Shown: positions 45,136 through 53,906, counted from the first letter of the stretch. The stretch: 64,000 bases of DNA from Klebsiella sp. WP3-W18-ESBL-02 (GCF_014168815.1 NZ_AP021972.1:1674001-1738000); one strand, 5' to 3'. Made by a program: numbers and translations. The notes: a model not told the origin generated them from the letters alone.

Positions 45136-46315
45136 GCTTCGCCCGCTGTTTCAGGCGTGCGGGCACCAGCACCATCATTATAATACCGGCCAGCACGCCA
45201 ATGGCCAGGTTTCCGGTACTGACCATCGCCGCGACGGTCACCAGCATCACCAGCGTTTCCGGCCACGGCGTCCGCTTCAGCGACGCCGGCTGGAGGCTTG
45301 GCCAGTTGAACGTCTTAAATGCCACAATCACCATAATGCCAGCCAGCACCGACATCGGTATTTTTGCCATCACTTCGCTGAGCGCGGTGACCAGCAGCAA
45401 CAGCACCAGCGCCGCCGCAACGGTGGACATTCGGCTGCGGGCTCTCCCCATTTCAACGTTAACGATGGTCTGACCGATCATGGCGCAGCCGGCAATACCG
45501 CCGTAGCAGCCGGCCAGGATATTAGCGATGCCCAGACCGGCGCTTTCCCGCGTTTTGTTTGACGGTGTCGCGCTGAGATCGTCCACCAGTTTAGCGGTCA
45601 GCAGCGATTCCATCAGCCCGACGAAAGCGATGCTCAGGGCGCAGGGCCAGATAATTTTCAGGGTGTTGAGGTCCAACGGTACCTGCCACTGAGTCAGACC
45701 CGGCAGGCCGCCGCTCATTGAGCCTTCATCACCGACGGTTGGCAGGATTTGCCCGCTGGTGACGGTAAACAGAGTCAGCAGCGCGATGGCGACCAGTGGG
45801 GAAGGGATGCTTTTCATCACGCGCGGTAGCCACAGGACGATAAGCATCGTGGCGGCAAACAGCGCAACGATAAGCGGATTCCGACTCCAGAAGTGCGGAA
45901 CCTGAGCAAAAAAGATCAGAATGCCCAGCGCATTCACGAAGCCGGTCATCACCGCATGCGGGATAAAACGCATCAGCTTCGCCATACCGCAAAGGGCAAA
46001 TAAAATTTGAATGATGCCAGCCAGCAGCACCGCCGGTAGAATGTACGCCACGCCGTGCGCATGCACCATCGGGCCGATCACCAGCGCCACTGAGCCCGCG
46101 GCAGCAGTGACCATCGCCGGGCGGCCGCCGAGAAACGACATACTCAGGCACAGGACGACCGAGGCTATCAGGCTGACCTTGGGGTCAACGCCGGCAATGA
46201 CCGAAAACGAGATCACTTCAGGAATTAATGCCAGCGCGGTGATGACGCCAGCGAGCACTTCGCGCGTAAACAGCGACGGTGAGCGCAGAACGCTCAGGGA
46301 TGAGGTGTTTGACAT
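45098..46315 (-). CDS. SulP-family inorganic anion transporter without STAS domain
   Basis: A 405-residue membrane protein with about 11-12 hydrophobic helices. Family motifs are LAGVITALALIPEVISFSVIAGVDP at the start, the LGGRPAMVTAAAGSVALVIGP re-entrant region, and FVGLMESLLTAKLVDDLS later. It ends after the last helix with a short basic tail, so the cytosolic STAS domain found in most SulP proteins is missing. Sulfate, bicarbonate or another anion could be the substrate; sequence alone does not tell. It is divergent from mqo and convergent with mgtE. Confidence 0.88.
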   Translation of the reverse strand: MSNTSSLSVLRSPSLFTREVLAGVITALALIPEVISFSVIAGVDPKVSLIASVVLCLSMSFLGGRPAMVTAAAGSVALVIGPMVHAHGVAYILPAVLLAGIIQILFALCGMAKLMRFIPHAVMTGFVNALGILIFFAQVPHFWSRNPLIVALFAATMLIVLWLPRVMKSIPSPLVAIALLTLFTVTSGQILPTVGDEGSMSGGLPGLTQWQVPLDLNTLKIIWPCALSIAFVGLMESLLTAKLVDDLSATPSNKTRESAGLGIANILAGCYGGIAGCAMIGQTIVNVEMGRARSRMSTVAAALVLLLLVTALSEVMAKIPMSVLAGIMVIVAFKTFNWPSLQPASLKRTPWPETLVMLVTVAAMVSTGNLAIGVLAGIIMMVLVPARLKQRAKLKAETPSPAPEK

Positions 46316-46588
46316 AGGGTGTTCGCAGGTTATCGATGGCCGGTTTTCTATAAGCCACAGCTTGCGTGCGTACCATCACAAAGGGGAGAATAATACCGCT
46401 TCCCGTCACATTCTACTAGTACCAAATCTCATTTTTTGTACACATTTATTAAACATTTTAATAACAGATCTCAAAACTCAACTTAAATTTTAAACAATAT
46501 TTAAATTTACTCGCCCTGGTGGTAACGTAACTGTACGGATGTTTTTACCTGCGTGTAACAACTCGAAAGTCAAGTAAGGCCCCCTACG

Positions 46589-48241
46589 ATGAAAAAAAAC
46601 ATAGCTGTACCCAACTCACAGAAATCGGGTACCGAGAAGACTTCTGTGGCGAATAAGGCGAAGACTCGTGCGGTGCATGAGACAGATGTATTGCTGATCG
46701 GTGGCGGAATTATGAGCGCTACGCTGGGTACATGGCTGGAGGAACTGGAGCCAGACTGGTCGATTACCATGGTTGAGCAGATGGAGAGCGTGGCGGAAGA
46801 GAGCTCAAACGGCTGGAACAACGCCGGAACCGGGCATTCGGCGCTGATGGAACTCAACTATACCCCACAAAAAGCGGACGGCTCCGTCAGCATCGAAAAA
46901 GCCATTGATATCAACGAAGCCTTCCAGATCTCGCGTCAATTCTGGGCCCACCAGGTGACGCGAGGCGTGCTGACGCAGCCGAAAAGTTTTATTAATACCG
47001 TGCCGCACATGAGCTTTGTGTGGGGCGATGACAACGTTAATTTCCTGCGCGCCCGCTATCGCGCGCTGCAGAAGAGCCCGCTGTTTAACGGCATGCGCTA
47101 TTCCGAAGACCACGAGCAGATCAAGGCGTGGGCTCCGCTGGTGATGGAAGGACGCGATCCGCAGCAGAAAATTGCGGCGACTCGTACCGAAGCCGGCACT
47201 GACGTCAACTATGGCGAAATTACCCGCCAGCTGATCAACGCACTGAAAAAGCGCGATCGCTTTTCCCTACAGCTGAACACCGTGGTGCGTCGTTTCCGTC
47301 GTAACGCCGATAACAGCTGGAGCGTGACGGTATCTGATGCCAACAATAGCCATGAGAAACGCACCATTAAGGCGAAGTTTATCTTTATTGGTGCGGGCGG
47401 TGCTGCGTTGAAACTGCTGCAGCAGACCAAAATTCCACAGGCCAAAGAGTACGCGGGTTTCCCGGTTGGCGGCCAGTTCCTGGTGTGCGAAAACCCGGAC
47501 GTGGTGAACCATCACCTGGCGAAAGTTTATGGTCAGGCTGATGTTGGTGCGCCGCCAATGTCGGTGCCGCACATTGATACCCGTATTATTGATGGTAAGC
47601 GCGTGGTGTTGTTTGGGCCATTCGCGACCTTCTCAACGCGTTTTCTGAAAAATGGATCGCTGTGGGACCTGCTGGCCTCGACCAATAAATCCAACATTCT
47701 GCCGATGCTTAACGTCGGGCTGGATAACTTCGATCTGGTTAAATATCTGGTCAGCCAGGTGCTACAGAAAGATAAGGACCGCCATGCGGCGCTGCGTGCC
47801 TACTATCCGATGGCGAAAAAACAGGACTGGCGCCTGTGGCAGGCGGGCCAGCGTGTGCAGATAATCAAACGTGACGCGCGGATTGGCGGCGTGCTGCGTC
47901 TGGGGACTGAAGTTGTCAGCGACGATGAAGGGACCGTTGCCGCACTGCTCGGCGCATCGCCGGGGGCGTCGACCGCTGCGCCGATAATGCTTGAGCTGAT
48001 GGAAAAAGTGTTTAAGGATAAAATGCAGACCGCAGAGTGGCAGACGAAGATTCGCCAGGTTGTGCCAACCTATGGCTCAACGTTAACTGAGAATCCGCAT
48101 CTGATTGATAAAACGCTGGCCTATACCAGTGAAGTGCTGGGCCTGCGTCATGAAGGCGTTCGCGAGGCGGATCCTGTCCCGGCCGTTCAGACCGCGCCGA
48201 AGGCGGTACCGGTGAAAGAGATTGCGGATATTGCGCTGTAA
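46589..48241 (+). CDS. mqo: Malate:quinone oxidoreductase
   Basis: A 550-residue FAD enzyme (E. coli Mqo 548) oxidising malate to oxaloacetate and reducing the quinone pool at the inner membrane. The nucleotide-binding motif is VLLIGGGIMSATLGTWLEELEP; SSNGWNNAGTGHSALMELNYTP and the C-terminal GASPGASTAAPIMLELM are family signatures. Its lysine-rich N-terminus differs from the E. coli signal-like start. The ATG follows AAGG at moderate spacing. A bidirectional terminator separates it from convergent eco. Confidence 0.97.
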   Translation: MKKNIAVPNSQKSGTEKTSVANKAKTRAVHETDVLLIGGGIMSATLGTWLEELEPDWSITMVEQMESVAEESSNGWNNAGTGHSALMELNYTPQKADGSVSIEKAIDINEAFQISRQFWAHQVTRGVLTQPKSFINTVPHMSFVWGDDNVNFLRARYRALQKSPLFNGMRYSEDHEQIKAWAPLVMEGRDPQQKIAATRTEAGTDVNYGEITRQLINALKKRDRFSLQLNTVVRRFRRNADNSWSVTVSDANNSHEKRTIKAKFIFIGAGGAALKLLQQTKIPQAKEYAGFPVGGQFLVCENPDVVNHHLAKVYGQADVGAPPMSVPHIDTRIIDGKRVVLFGPFATFSTRFLKNGSLWDLLASTNKSNILPMLNVGLDNFDLVKYLVSQVLQKDKDRHAALRAYYPMAKKQDWRLWQAGQRVQIIKRDARIGGVLRLGTEVVSDDEGTVAALLGASPGASTAAPIMLELMEKVFKDKMQTAEWQTKIRQVVPTYGSTLTENPHLIDKTLAYTSEVLGLRHEGVREADPVPAVQTAPKAVPVKEIADIAL

Positions 48242-48283
48242 GGTATGAACATGACCCGCGGCGTAATTTCTGGTCACGAGAGA

Positions 48284-48313
48284 TAAAAAAACCGGCGAAT
48301 GCCGGTTTTTTTA
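48284..48313. terminator. Bidirectional terminator between mqo and eco
   Basis: AAAAAAACCGGC-GAAT-GCCGGTTTTTTT can terminate transcription on either strand, serving both convergent genes. Confidence 0.88.
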
Positions 48314-48341
48314 TTGTCACCTCAAGCCCGTCAGGGGGAGA

Positions 48342-48833
48342 TTAACGCACTTCGGCGTTATGCACCGTTTCCTGAGCCTGCCAGATGCGATATTTGACTT
48401 CGACATTCTCTGGCGCGTAGACCACGATCGGCAGCTTGCTGTTGTAGCGCAGCATAGCGTCATCGCCTAGCGAAGCGGTGATGAATTTCTTGGTTTTTTC
48501 CTGGTTCGGGCAGGCCATCATGGTTGACGCCGGGCCGCTGATTTTTTCAACTACGTAATAGTCGTAGCCCCAGCCTTCCAGCGTTTTGCTTTCCAGTTCG
48601 CCGCCCAGGCGATGTTGGTTGCAGTCGACTTCCAGCGTTTTACCAATCAACAGTTCTACCTTATAGGCAGACTCATCTTTCTGCGCCGGTAGCTGAATCA
48701 CCTGGCGCTTCATGCCTTTCTCAGCCTGCGGGTAAGGGGCAATTTTTTCCAGCGGCTGTTCAGCAGCCCACGCGCTGCTGGAGACGCAGGCGATGGCGAG
48801 TAATGATGCGGCAAGCTTATGTGCGTTTTTCAC
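48342..48833 (-). CDS. eco: Ecotin, periplasmic serine protease inhibitor
   Basis: A 163-residue precursor (E. coli 162) with a signal peptide of about 23 residues ending in SSAWA before AEQPLEKIAPYPQAEKGMKRQ. Reactive-site Met is in STMMACP, and the disulfide cysteines are in EVDCNQHRLGG and MMACPNQ. The dimer inhibits trypsin-fold proteases, including host elastase. The start is GTG with AAGGA seven bases upstream; no in-frame ATG is available nearby. Confidence 0.95.
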   Translation of the reverse strand: MKNAHKLAASLLAIACVSSSAWAAEQPLEKIAPYPQAEKGMKRQVIQLPAQKDESAYKVELLIGKTLEVDCNQHRLGGELESKTLEGWGYDYYVVEKISGPASTMMACPNQEKTKKFITASLGDDAMLRYNSKLPIVVYAPENVEVKYRIWQAQETVHNAEVR

Positions 48834-49440
48834 TGTTCATCCTTTTTATCAGTTTGCAACCGGGAGATAATATCATTCCTGGGATGAATGATAATCGTCT
48901 TTTACCAAATTTTGCATTAGGAATAGTTCTATATATCGATTTCTGCCTTATGCTTGGTTTTTTATCTCATTGGCGGGCAAGGGGCCTTACCTGTTGCGCA
49001 CGTCGATGCCGCTGACGGTGAGCTGAGAAAATATCCATAAAATAAATTCCTCTGCATAAATCATCATAGTCGATGATATCCCCGATCAAAAAAAGAGATA
49101 GTTGCACCGTGAAAAAGTTTCATTGGTGTATCACAGCACATATTGCTACATTGCCGCGCCTACGTCATTTGCATTACCGAACATGAGCGCGATATTTATC
49201 TGCGCGGAATCGCCATGCTCGTTTTACGTATTAATGCGTTTGATGTTGATGTATGTGGGTTGTTAACGAGTTGGCCATATTTATTGTTTTTACATTGATA
49301 TCTGACCAACGTTGTTAGTAAAAGGTAAGCTGGTTTTAATCAGTAACCGATAAATATTAATAATTTTAAAAAAGCATTATCGCTATCCGAAAGGGTAGGC
49401 GTTTTATTTGATATGGTTTGTTGTCATAGTTAAAGGTTAA
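48834..49440. other. AT-rich interval without a supported gene
   Basis: 607 bases between eco and the secreted-protein operon. A 70-codon frame at 48803-49015 overlaps eco, lacks a ribosome-binding site and is probably chance. ATGAATGATAATCGTC near 48890 faintly resembles a Fur site but matches too poorly to call. Promoters for the genes to the right must lie here, but none stands out. E. coli has the nap-ccm clusters between eco and tRNA-Pro. Confidence 0.5.
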
Positions 49441-50010
49441 ATGGTGAAAAAGTTAATTGTTGTTCTCTCTTTTATTTCTGCGTCTGTTTCTGCGACGGTA
49501 GATTTTAGTCATAGTGAGGTCGTCAATGAGGCTCAGGATGGTTCTTATTCTGTAAAAATGTCGGATGGTAGCGTGTGGCGCGGCGTCACTGAAAGTGAAT
49601 TGACCGCACAACAAATAAAAGGCTACCAAATGCAGCAGGCGCTGCTCCATGCTCAACAAGTTAATCACTATGGCGTGAAAGGTCATTTAAATCTGACGCC
49701 GCAGATAAACCCTGGGACTATCAACGTTGCCGTCTCCAGCCTGCATTCTGAGGCTTTAATTCAGACCCCAAACGGCATTGTGAAGGCGGGTTCGCTCCCC
49801 CCTGACGCTCAGGTTGCGGTACCCTTCAATGGCGCATTCAATCAGCCGTTAAGAAGAGGGGGCGACCATGGCGGGATGAATTCCGGCGTTGAACACGGTA
49901 CGGGCAACGGTGGAAATAATGCGGCTAATTCTACTAGTGCGCATGGTTTAGGTGGTGATAATCATATCGGCGGCGGCGCTGCTCAATCAGGTTCCCGAGG
50001 TCATTGGTAA
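49441..50010 (+). CDS. Secreted protein with Gly/Asn/His-rich tail, unrecognised
   Basis: A 189-residue protein not assigned to any family. A signal peptide is clear (KKLIVVLSFISASVSA, cleavage before TVDFSHSE). Residues about 20-75 include a short beta-rich SYSVKMSDGSVWRGV motif and a glutamine-rich helix. From about 135 the chain is a low-complexity run of glycine, asparagine and histidine (RRGGDHGGMN ... GLGGDNHIGGG), ending GSRGHW, without cysteine. AAAGG lies 4 bases before the ATG at 49441 and 7 bases before an in-frame GTG at 49444, which may be the true start. Its stop overlaps the next start (TAATG). The region is AT-richer than its neighbours, which hints at transfer. The histidine-rich tail could bind metal; that is speculation. 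Confidence 0.75.
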   Translation: MVKKLIVVLSFISASVSATVDFSHSEVVNEAQDGSYSVKMSDGSVWRGVTESELTAQQIKGYQMQQALLHAQQVNHYGVKGHLNLTPQINPGTINVAVSSLHSEALIQTPNGIVKAGSLPPDAQVAVPFNGAFNQPLRRGGDHGGMNSGVEHGTGNGGNNAANSTSAHGLGGDNHIGGGAAQSGSRGHW

Positions 50011-50393
50011 TGAAAAAAATAATTTTAGCTGGTCTTATTCTCTCCGTCACATTCACCGCGCAGGCCATCAGCGAGGGATATCGCAAACAGCTGGATAAAT
50101 TTGGCTGTACGCAAATGAATGATGGGCACGGCTGTGATATTCACAAAACCAAAGCGCAGAATCAGGCGGCTGCTGCAAAAGCTAAGCCAGTTGCCATTGG
50201 TGAAGTCCGGGGGGATGCCGAAACAATATTAGGAATGCGTGCTAACGTTGCTCTGGATTATTTATTAAACCATAAGTATCAGCCTTATGGCGAAAGCGAT
50301 TATGTTAAAGGGAAATGGATGATTAGAGTCGTCATTGATAAAAATAAAGATTACCAGGTGGTGAATGCGCAGATTCTCCCTTTTAGTCAATAA
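50010..50393 (+). CDS. Small secreted or periplasmic protein, unrecognised
   Basis: A 127-residue precursor starting at the ATG that shares one base with the preceding stop. The signal peptide MKKIILAGLILSVTFTAQA is cleaved before ISEGYRKQL. The mature part of about 108 residues has two cysteines (FGCTQ and HGCDIH) that could form a disulfide. An alanine/lysine linker follows. The C-terminal alpha/beta segment (RGDAETILGMRANVALDYLLNHKYQPYGES ... RVVIDKNKDYQVVNAQILPF) looks like a compact fold. No family is recognised. Coupling to the gene upstream and export of both proteins suggest joint function in the envelope. Confidence 0.78.
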   Translation: MKKIILAGLILSVTFTAQAISEGYRKQLDKFGCTQMNDGHGCDIHKTKAQNQAAAAKAKPVAIGEVRGDAETILGMRANVALDYLLNHKYQPYGESDYVKGKWMIRVVIDKNKDYQVVNAQILPFSQ

Positions 50394-50397
50394 AACA

Positions 50398-50499
50398 ATG
50401 TTCAGAAAAATACTCTATATTTTAGCGCTGCTGTGTCTGGTATTGATATTTGCAATTGGCTGTATTGCGATTGCATGGTTAATGACGCATACACGTTAA
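50398..50499 (+). CDS. 33-residue single-span membrane peptide
   Basis: A short frame starts 4 bases after the preceding stop and encodes MFRKILYILALLCLVLIFAIG then CIAIAWLMTHTR: a basic N-terminus, one hydrophobic helix of about 22 residues with two cysteines, and a short polar C-terminus. No ribosome-binding site is seen, so translation would depend on coupling to the preceding gene. The composition is not random, and a terminator follows 17 bases later, which makes it a plausible last gene of the operon. It is too short for ordinary gene calling. Confidence 0.5.
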   Translation: MFRKILYILALLCLVLIFAIGCIAIAWLMTHTR

Positions 50500-50516
50500 G
50501 CCTGAAGATCAGGCAT

Positions 50517-50548
50517 AAAAAAACCAGCCATGATGGCTGGTTTTTTTT
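50517..50548. terminator. Bidirectional terminator between the small-protein operon and tRNA-Pro
   Basis: AACCAGCCA and TGGCTGGTT pair around a 3-base loop, flanked by A-runs on the left and eight T residues on the right. It ends the operon on the plus strand and the tRNA on the minus strand. Confidence 0.9.
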
Positions 50549-50555
50549 GACTTTT

Positions 50556-50632
50556 TGGTCGGCACGAGAGGATTTGAACCTCCGACCCCCGACACCCCAT
50601 GACGGTGCGCTACCAGGCTGCGCTACGTGCCG
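50556..50632 (-). tRNA. proL: tRNA-Pro (anticodon GGG)
   Basis: A 77-base tRNA on the minus strand. The acceptor stem CGGCACG pairs with CGTGCCG, the D-arm has AGCCTGGTA, the anticodon loop is ATGGGGT (anticodon GGG, reading CCC/CCU), the T-loop is GGTTCAAATCC, and CCA is encoded. It matches E. coli proL and lies beside yejM as there. Confidence 0.97.
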
Positions 50633-50708
50633 ACGCATGAAGGCCATACTACCGCTTTTATCGCTGATTGCAAGTCGTCGGCTTGCCGATTGATTCATAA
50701 TTAATCAA

Positions 50709-52463
50709 TCAGTTAGCGATAAAGCGTTTTTCCTCTGTTAACACCTGTAACAGCAGGCTGAGCTGCGCTTTCTGGTCACGCACGCGCTCGCCTTCGGCGG
50801 TCCAGGTTTTATAGTGACCGTTACGATCGAGCACCACGCTCATCGTCGGGGTCGTAATGGCCAGCGAGTCGTTATCCGCTGAGGTGACCCAGTTATGACG
50901 GCGAGCTGCGCTGAACAGGTCCTGCCCCTGCGAGTATTCGTTGGCCGACGTACTGACGTGCAGCAGGCGCTGCATCAGCGTCGTCATAATATCTTTATGG
51001 TTGGTCAGCAAACCAATGCGCTGCGCCGGTGTGCCCGGCCAGTGGATGACCAGCGGAACCTGAAGCTGCGCGCGTGACCACTCGAAGCTATTATTCTGCC
51101 CGTTCAGCGCGACGCCGTGGCCAGCGGTAATAATGACGACCGTATCCTTCAGCTTGCCTGAGTCACGCAGGGCGTCCAGCACGCGGCTAATTTGTTCATC
51201 AACCTGGGCGGCCGCGCGGCCGTACTGCTGATCGGTTGCCTGCGCGTTACTGACGCTGGTGCCGTTAAACGATACCCACGAGAACCAGCGGTTCTCATCC
51301 TGGGCATTGTTCTTCAGCCAGTTAATCCACTGGTTCGCCGTTTGCGTATCGTTCTGCGCTTTGCCCGGCGGCAGCGAGAAGTCGGACAGCAGCGCCTGAC
51401 GATAAATCGGGCTTTCAAAACCGTCGGAAGAGAACAGCCCCAGCTGGTAGCCCTGCTGGTTCAGCGCGCTGATCAGCGCCGCGGGAATACGCGCGGCCAG
51501 GACGCCATCCATGTAGGTTGGTGAAATACCGTAGAACAGTCCGAAGAGACCGTTATCGGCGGTATTCCCGGCGCTCATATGTTGGGTAAAGTTGACGTTA
51601 TCGTGGGCAAAATGCGCCAGCGATGGCATCTGTTTTTCGAACCGTGAGTAGTTCAGGCCATCGACGGTAATCAGCAGTACGTTCTGCCCGGCACCCATAT
51701 CGCGGAAGCGCAGATCGCTAAGCGGATATTGTACGGTGACGGCTTCAGGATCGCCCTGTTCAACCAGACGGCGCTGGTAGTCCTGGGCGTCGAGCAGACC
51801 GTGTTTTTCCAGGAAGCGGCGGGCCGTCATCGGATAGGAAAGCGGCAGGTTAGCGCGCTGCATGGTAATCGGGCGATAGAAGTTCGCATCCGCCCAGATA
51901 TACATCACGTGCGAGGCAATAAAGGACGCAAAGAAGAACCATGCCACCGGGCGCGCATAGTGGCGGCGGCGCGTCAGGCTGCGTAGCTTCTGCCAGCTCC
52001 AGGTTGCAAAGAGCATTTCTACGAGCAGGATAACCGGCACGCTGATAAACATGAGCTGCCAGTCGCGGGCCGTCTCGTTTTGATCGGGGTTGATCACCAG
52101 CTCCCACACCACCGGATTAAGGTGCAGGTGGAAGCGGGTAAAGACCTCGCTATCGATAAGCAGCAGCGTCATGCCCGCCGTCGCCAGAATGGCGGACAAG
52201 AAGCGCATCAGGCGCTGGGACATGACGACAAAGGTCAGGGGGAACAGTATCAGCAGGTAGGCAGAGAACACCAGAAAGCTGAAGTGCCCGACAAGGCTGA
52301 TGTAGGAGAAAACGCGTCCGGCCAGCGTTGTCGGCCAGTCGGCAACAAACAGATAGCGGCTACCGAGCACCATGGCCAACAGCATGTTGAACAGGGCGAA
52401 CCAGTGCCCCCAGCTAACCATCTGGGAGACTTTTTCTCGATAGGGCTGACGATGTGTCACCAT
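50709..52463 (-). CDS. yejM: YejM/PbgA (LapC), inner-membrane regulator of lipopolysaccharide synthesis
   Basis: A 584-residue protein (E. coli YejM 586). Five membrane helices fill the first 190 residues. The rest is a periplasmic alkaline-phosphatase/sulfatase-like domain (LLITVDGLNYSRFEKQMPSLAHF, VVIITAGHG). In E. coli it senses periplasmic LPS and, through LapB, controls stability of LpxC, and it is essential. It follows yejL by 18 bases on the same strand. Confidence 0.96.
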   Translation of the reverse strand: MVTHRQPYREKVSQMVSWGHWFALFNMLLAMVLGSRYLFVADWPTTLAGRVFSYISLVGHFSFLVFSAYLLILFPLTFVVMSQRLMRFLSAILATAGMTLLLIDSEVFTRFHLHLNPVVWELVINPDQNETARDWQLMFISVPVILLVEMLFATWSWQKLRSLTRRRHYARPVAWFFFASFIASHVMYIWADANFYRPITMQRANLPLSYPMTARRFLEKHGLLDAQDYQRRLVEQGDPEAVTVQYPLSDLRFRDMGAGQNVLLITVDGLNYSRFEKQMPSLAHFAHDNVNFTQHMSAGNTADNGLFGLFYGISPTYMDGVLAARIPAALISALNQQGYQLGLFSSDGFESPIYRQALLSDFSLPPGKAQNDTQTANQWINWLKNNAQDENRWFSWVSFNGTSVSNAQATDQQYGRAAAQVDEQISRVLDALRDSGKLKDTVVIITAGHGVALNGQNNSFEWSRAQLQVPLVIHWPGTPAQRIGLLTNHKDIMTTLMQRLLHVSTSANEYSQGQDLFSAARRHNWVTSADNDSLAITTPTMSVVLDRNGHYKTWTAEGERVRDQKAQLSLLLQVLTEEKRFIAN

Positions 52464-52481
52464 AAACTGTTGCTTGTACCC

Positions 52482-52709
52482 TTAGTGCGCAGGATCGCTA
52501 TCAATGGAAGATTGCAGCGCCTGGGCAAAAGAACGTGCGATAGCCTGGCGTTGAGCCGGAGCTACGCTGCTGTTAATCAGGTTGGTCACCATATTACCCA
52601 GAACCATCAGCGAAAGGTCGGTCGGGGCTTTATGTTGTTCCAGCACGTTAGCCAGCTCGCTCAGCAGCTGTTCTACGTGTTCATCACTATAGCGGGATTG
52701 TTGTGGCAT
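52482..52709 (-). CDS. yejL: Conserved UPF0352 protein YejL
   Basis: A 75-residue acidic helical protein (MPQQSRYSDEHVEQLL ... SSIDSDPAH) of the same length and sequence type as E. coli YejL. Its function is unknown. It is first in a two-gene unit with yejM and diverges from yejK. Confidence 0.94.
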   Translation of the reverse strand: MPQQSRYSDEHVEQLLSELANVLEQHKAPTDLSLMVLGNMVTNLINSSVAPAQRQAIARSFAQALQSSIDSDPAH

Positions 52710-52893
52710 AAATCGAAATCTGTCTGTTCATTAAAGGGCAGTATATTACCGTAGCAGCAGCATTTTTTCCGCTTTTTTTCGGCGTAACGCGTTATCCTTT
52801 GCGCATTATACTGCCGCGACCTCGGTAAAGTTGCGTGTTGCACAGTGACATCGGGGGTGGTTGAATACACCCGATCATTAAGGAGAGTTTAAC

Positions 52894-53901
52894 ATGAGTC
52901 TGGATATCGACCAGATTGCTTTGCATCAGCTCGTCAAACGCGACGAGCAAAACCTTGACGTGGTGCTGCGCGACACGCTGCTGGAGCCAACCGCGCCGGT
53001 TGAAGAAATGATGGCAGAGTTGCATCGGGTGTACAGCGCAAAGAACAAGGCCTACGGCCTGTTTACTGAAGAAAGCGAGCTGGCGCAGGCGCTGAAACTG
53101 CAGCGTCAGGGCGAGGAAGACTTCCTGGCGTTCAGCCGTGCGGCCACCGGCCGTCTGCGTGACGAACTGGCGAAGTATCCGTTTGCCGACGGCGGCATCG
53201 TGCTGTTTTGCCACTATCGTTATCTGGCGGTGGAATACCTGCTGGTGGCGGTGCTCAATAACCTGAGCAGTATGCGCGTTAACGAACAGCTGGATATCAG
53301 CGCGACCCACTACCTGGACATTAACCACGCGGATATCGTGGCGCGTATTGATTTAACCGAGTGGGAAACTAATCCGGAGTCAACCCGCTATCTGACCTTC
53401 CTCAAAGGCCGCGTCGGCCGCAAAGTTGCCGACTTCTTTATGGACTTCCTCGGCGCCAGCGAGGGCCTTAACGCCAAGGTGCAGAACCGTGGCCTGCTGC
53501 AGGCGCTGGACGATTTTGCCGCTGAAGCGGAGCTGGATAAAAACGAACGTCAGAACGTGCGTCAGCAGGTTTACGCCTACTGCAACGAACAACTGCAGGC
53601 TGGGGAAGAAATCGAGCTGGAATCGCTGTCTAAAGAGCTGTCTGGCGTGAGTGAAGTGAGCTTCAGCGAGTTTACCGCCGAAAAAGGCTACGAGCTGGAA
53701 GAGAGCTTCCCGGCGGATCGCAGCACGCTGCGTCAGCTGACTAAATTTGCCGGCAGCGGCGGCGGCCTGACGATTAACTTCGACGCCATGCTGCTGGGTG
53801 AGCGTATTTTCTGGGACCCTGCGACCGACACGCTGACCATTAAAGGCACGCCTCCAAACCTGCGCGACCAGCTACAGCGCCGGACCTCAGGCAAGAGTTA
53901 A
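52894..53901 (+). CDS. yejK: Nucleoid-associated protein YejK (NdpA)
   Basis: A 335-residue protein of the E. coli YejK length. It begins MSLDIDQIALHQLVKRDEQNLDVVLRD and has the family features FLKGRVGRKVADFFMDFLGA and the C-terminal FDAMLLGERIFWDPATDTLTIKG. It associates with the nucleoid and has been reported to interact with topoisomerase IV and gyrase in E. coli. AAGGAGAG precedes the ATG and a terminator follows. Confidence 0.95.
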   Translation: MSLDIDQIALHQLVKRDEQNLDVVLRDTLLEPTAPVEEMMAELHRVYSAKNKAYGLFTEESELAQALKLQRQGEEDFLAFSRAATGRLRDELAKYPFADGGIVLFCHYRYLAVEYLLVAVLNNLSSMRVNEQLDISATHYLDINHADIVARIDLTEWETNPESTRYLTFLKGRVGRKVADFFMDFLGASEGLNAKVQNRGLLQALDDFAAEAELDKNERQNVRQQVYAYCNEQLQAGEEIELESLSKELSGVSEVSFSEFTAEKGYELEESFPADRSTLRQLTKFAGSGGGLTINFDAMLLGERIFWDPATDTLTIKGTPPNLRDQLQRRTSGKS

Positions 53902-53906
53902 CCCCT

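Noticed and set aside
48885..48910. Fur box upstream of the secreted-protein operon
   Set aside because: Only part of the Fur consensus is matched, and the site is more than 500 bases from the gene start.
48803..49015. 70-codon frame overlapping the eco start
   Set aside because: No ribosome-binding site, overlap with the eco start, and no conserved character; probably chance in AT-rich DNA.
50556..50632. tRNA-Pro as attachment site of an integrated element
   Set aside because: No integrase gene and no direct repeat of the tRNA 3' end is visible in the neighbouring DNA.
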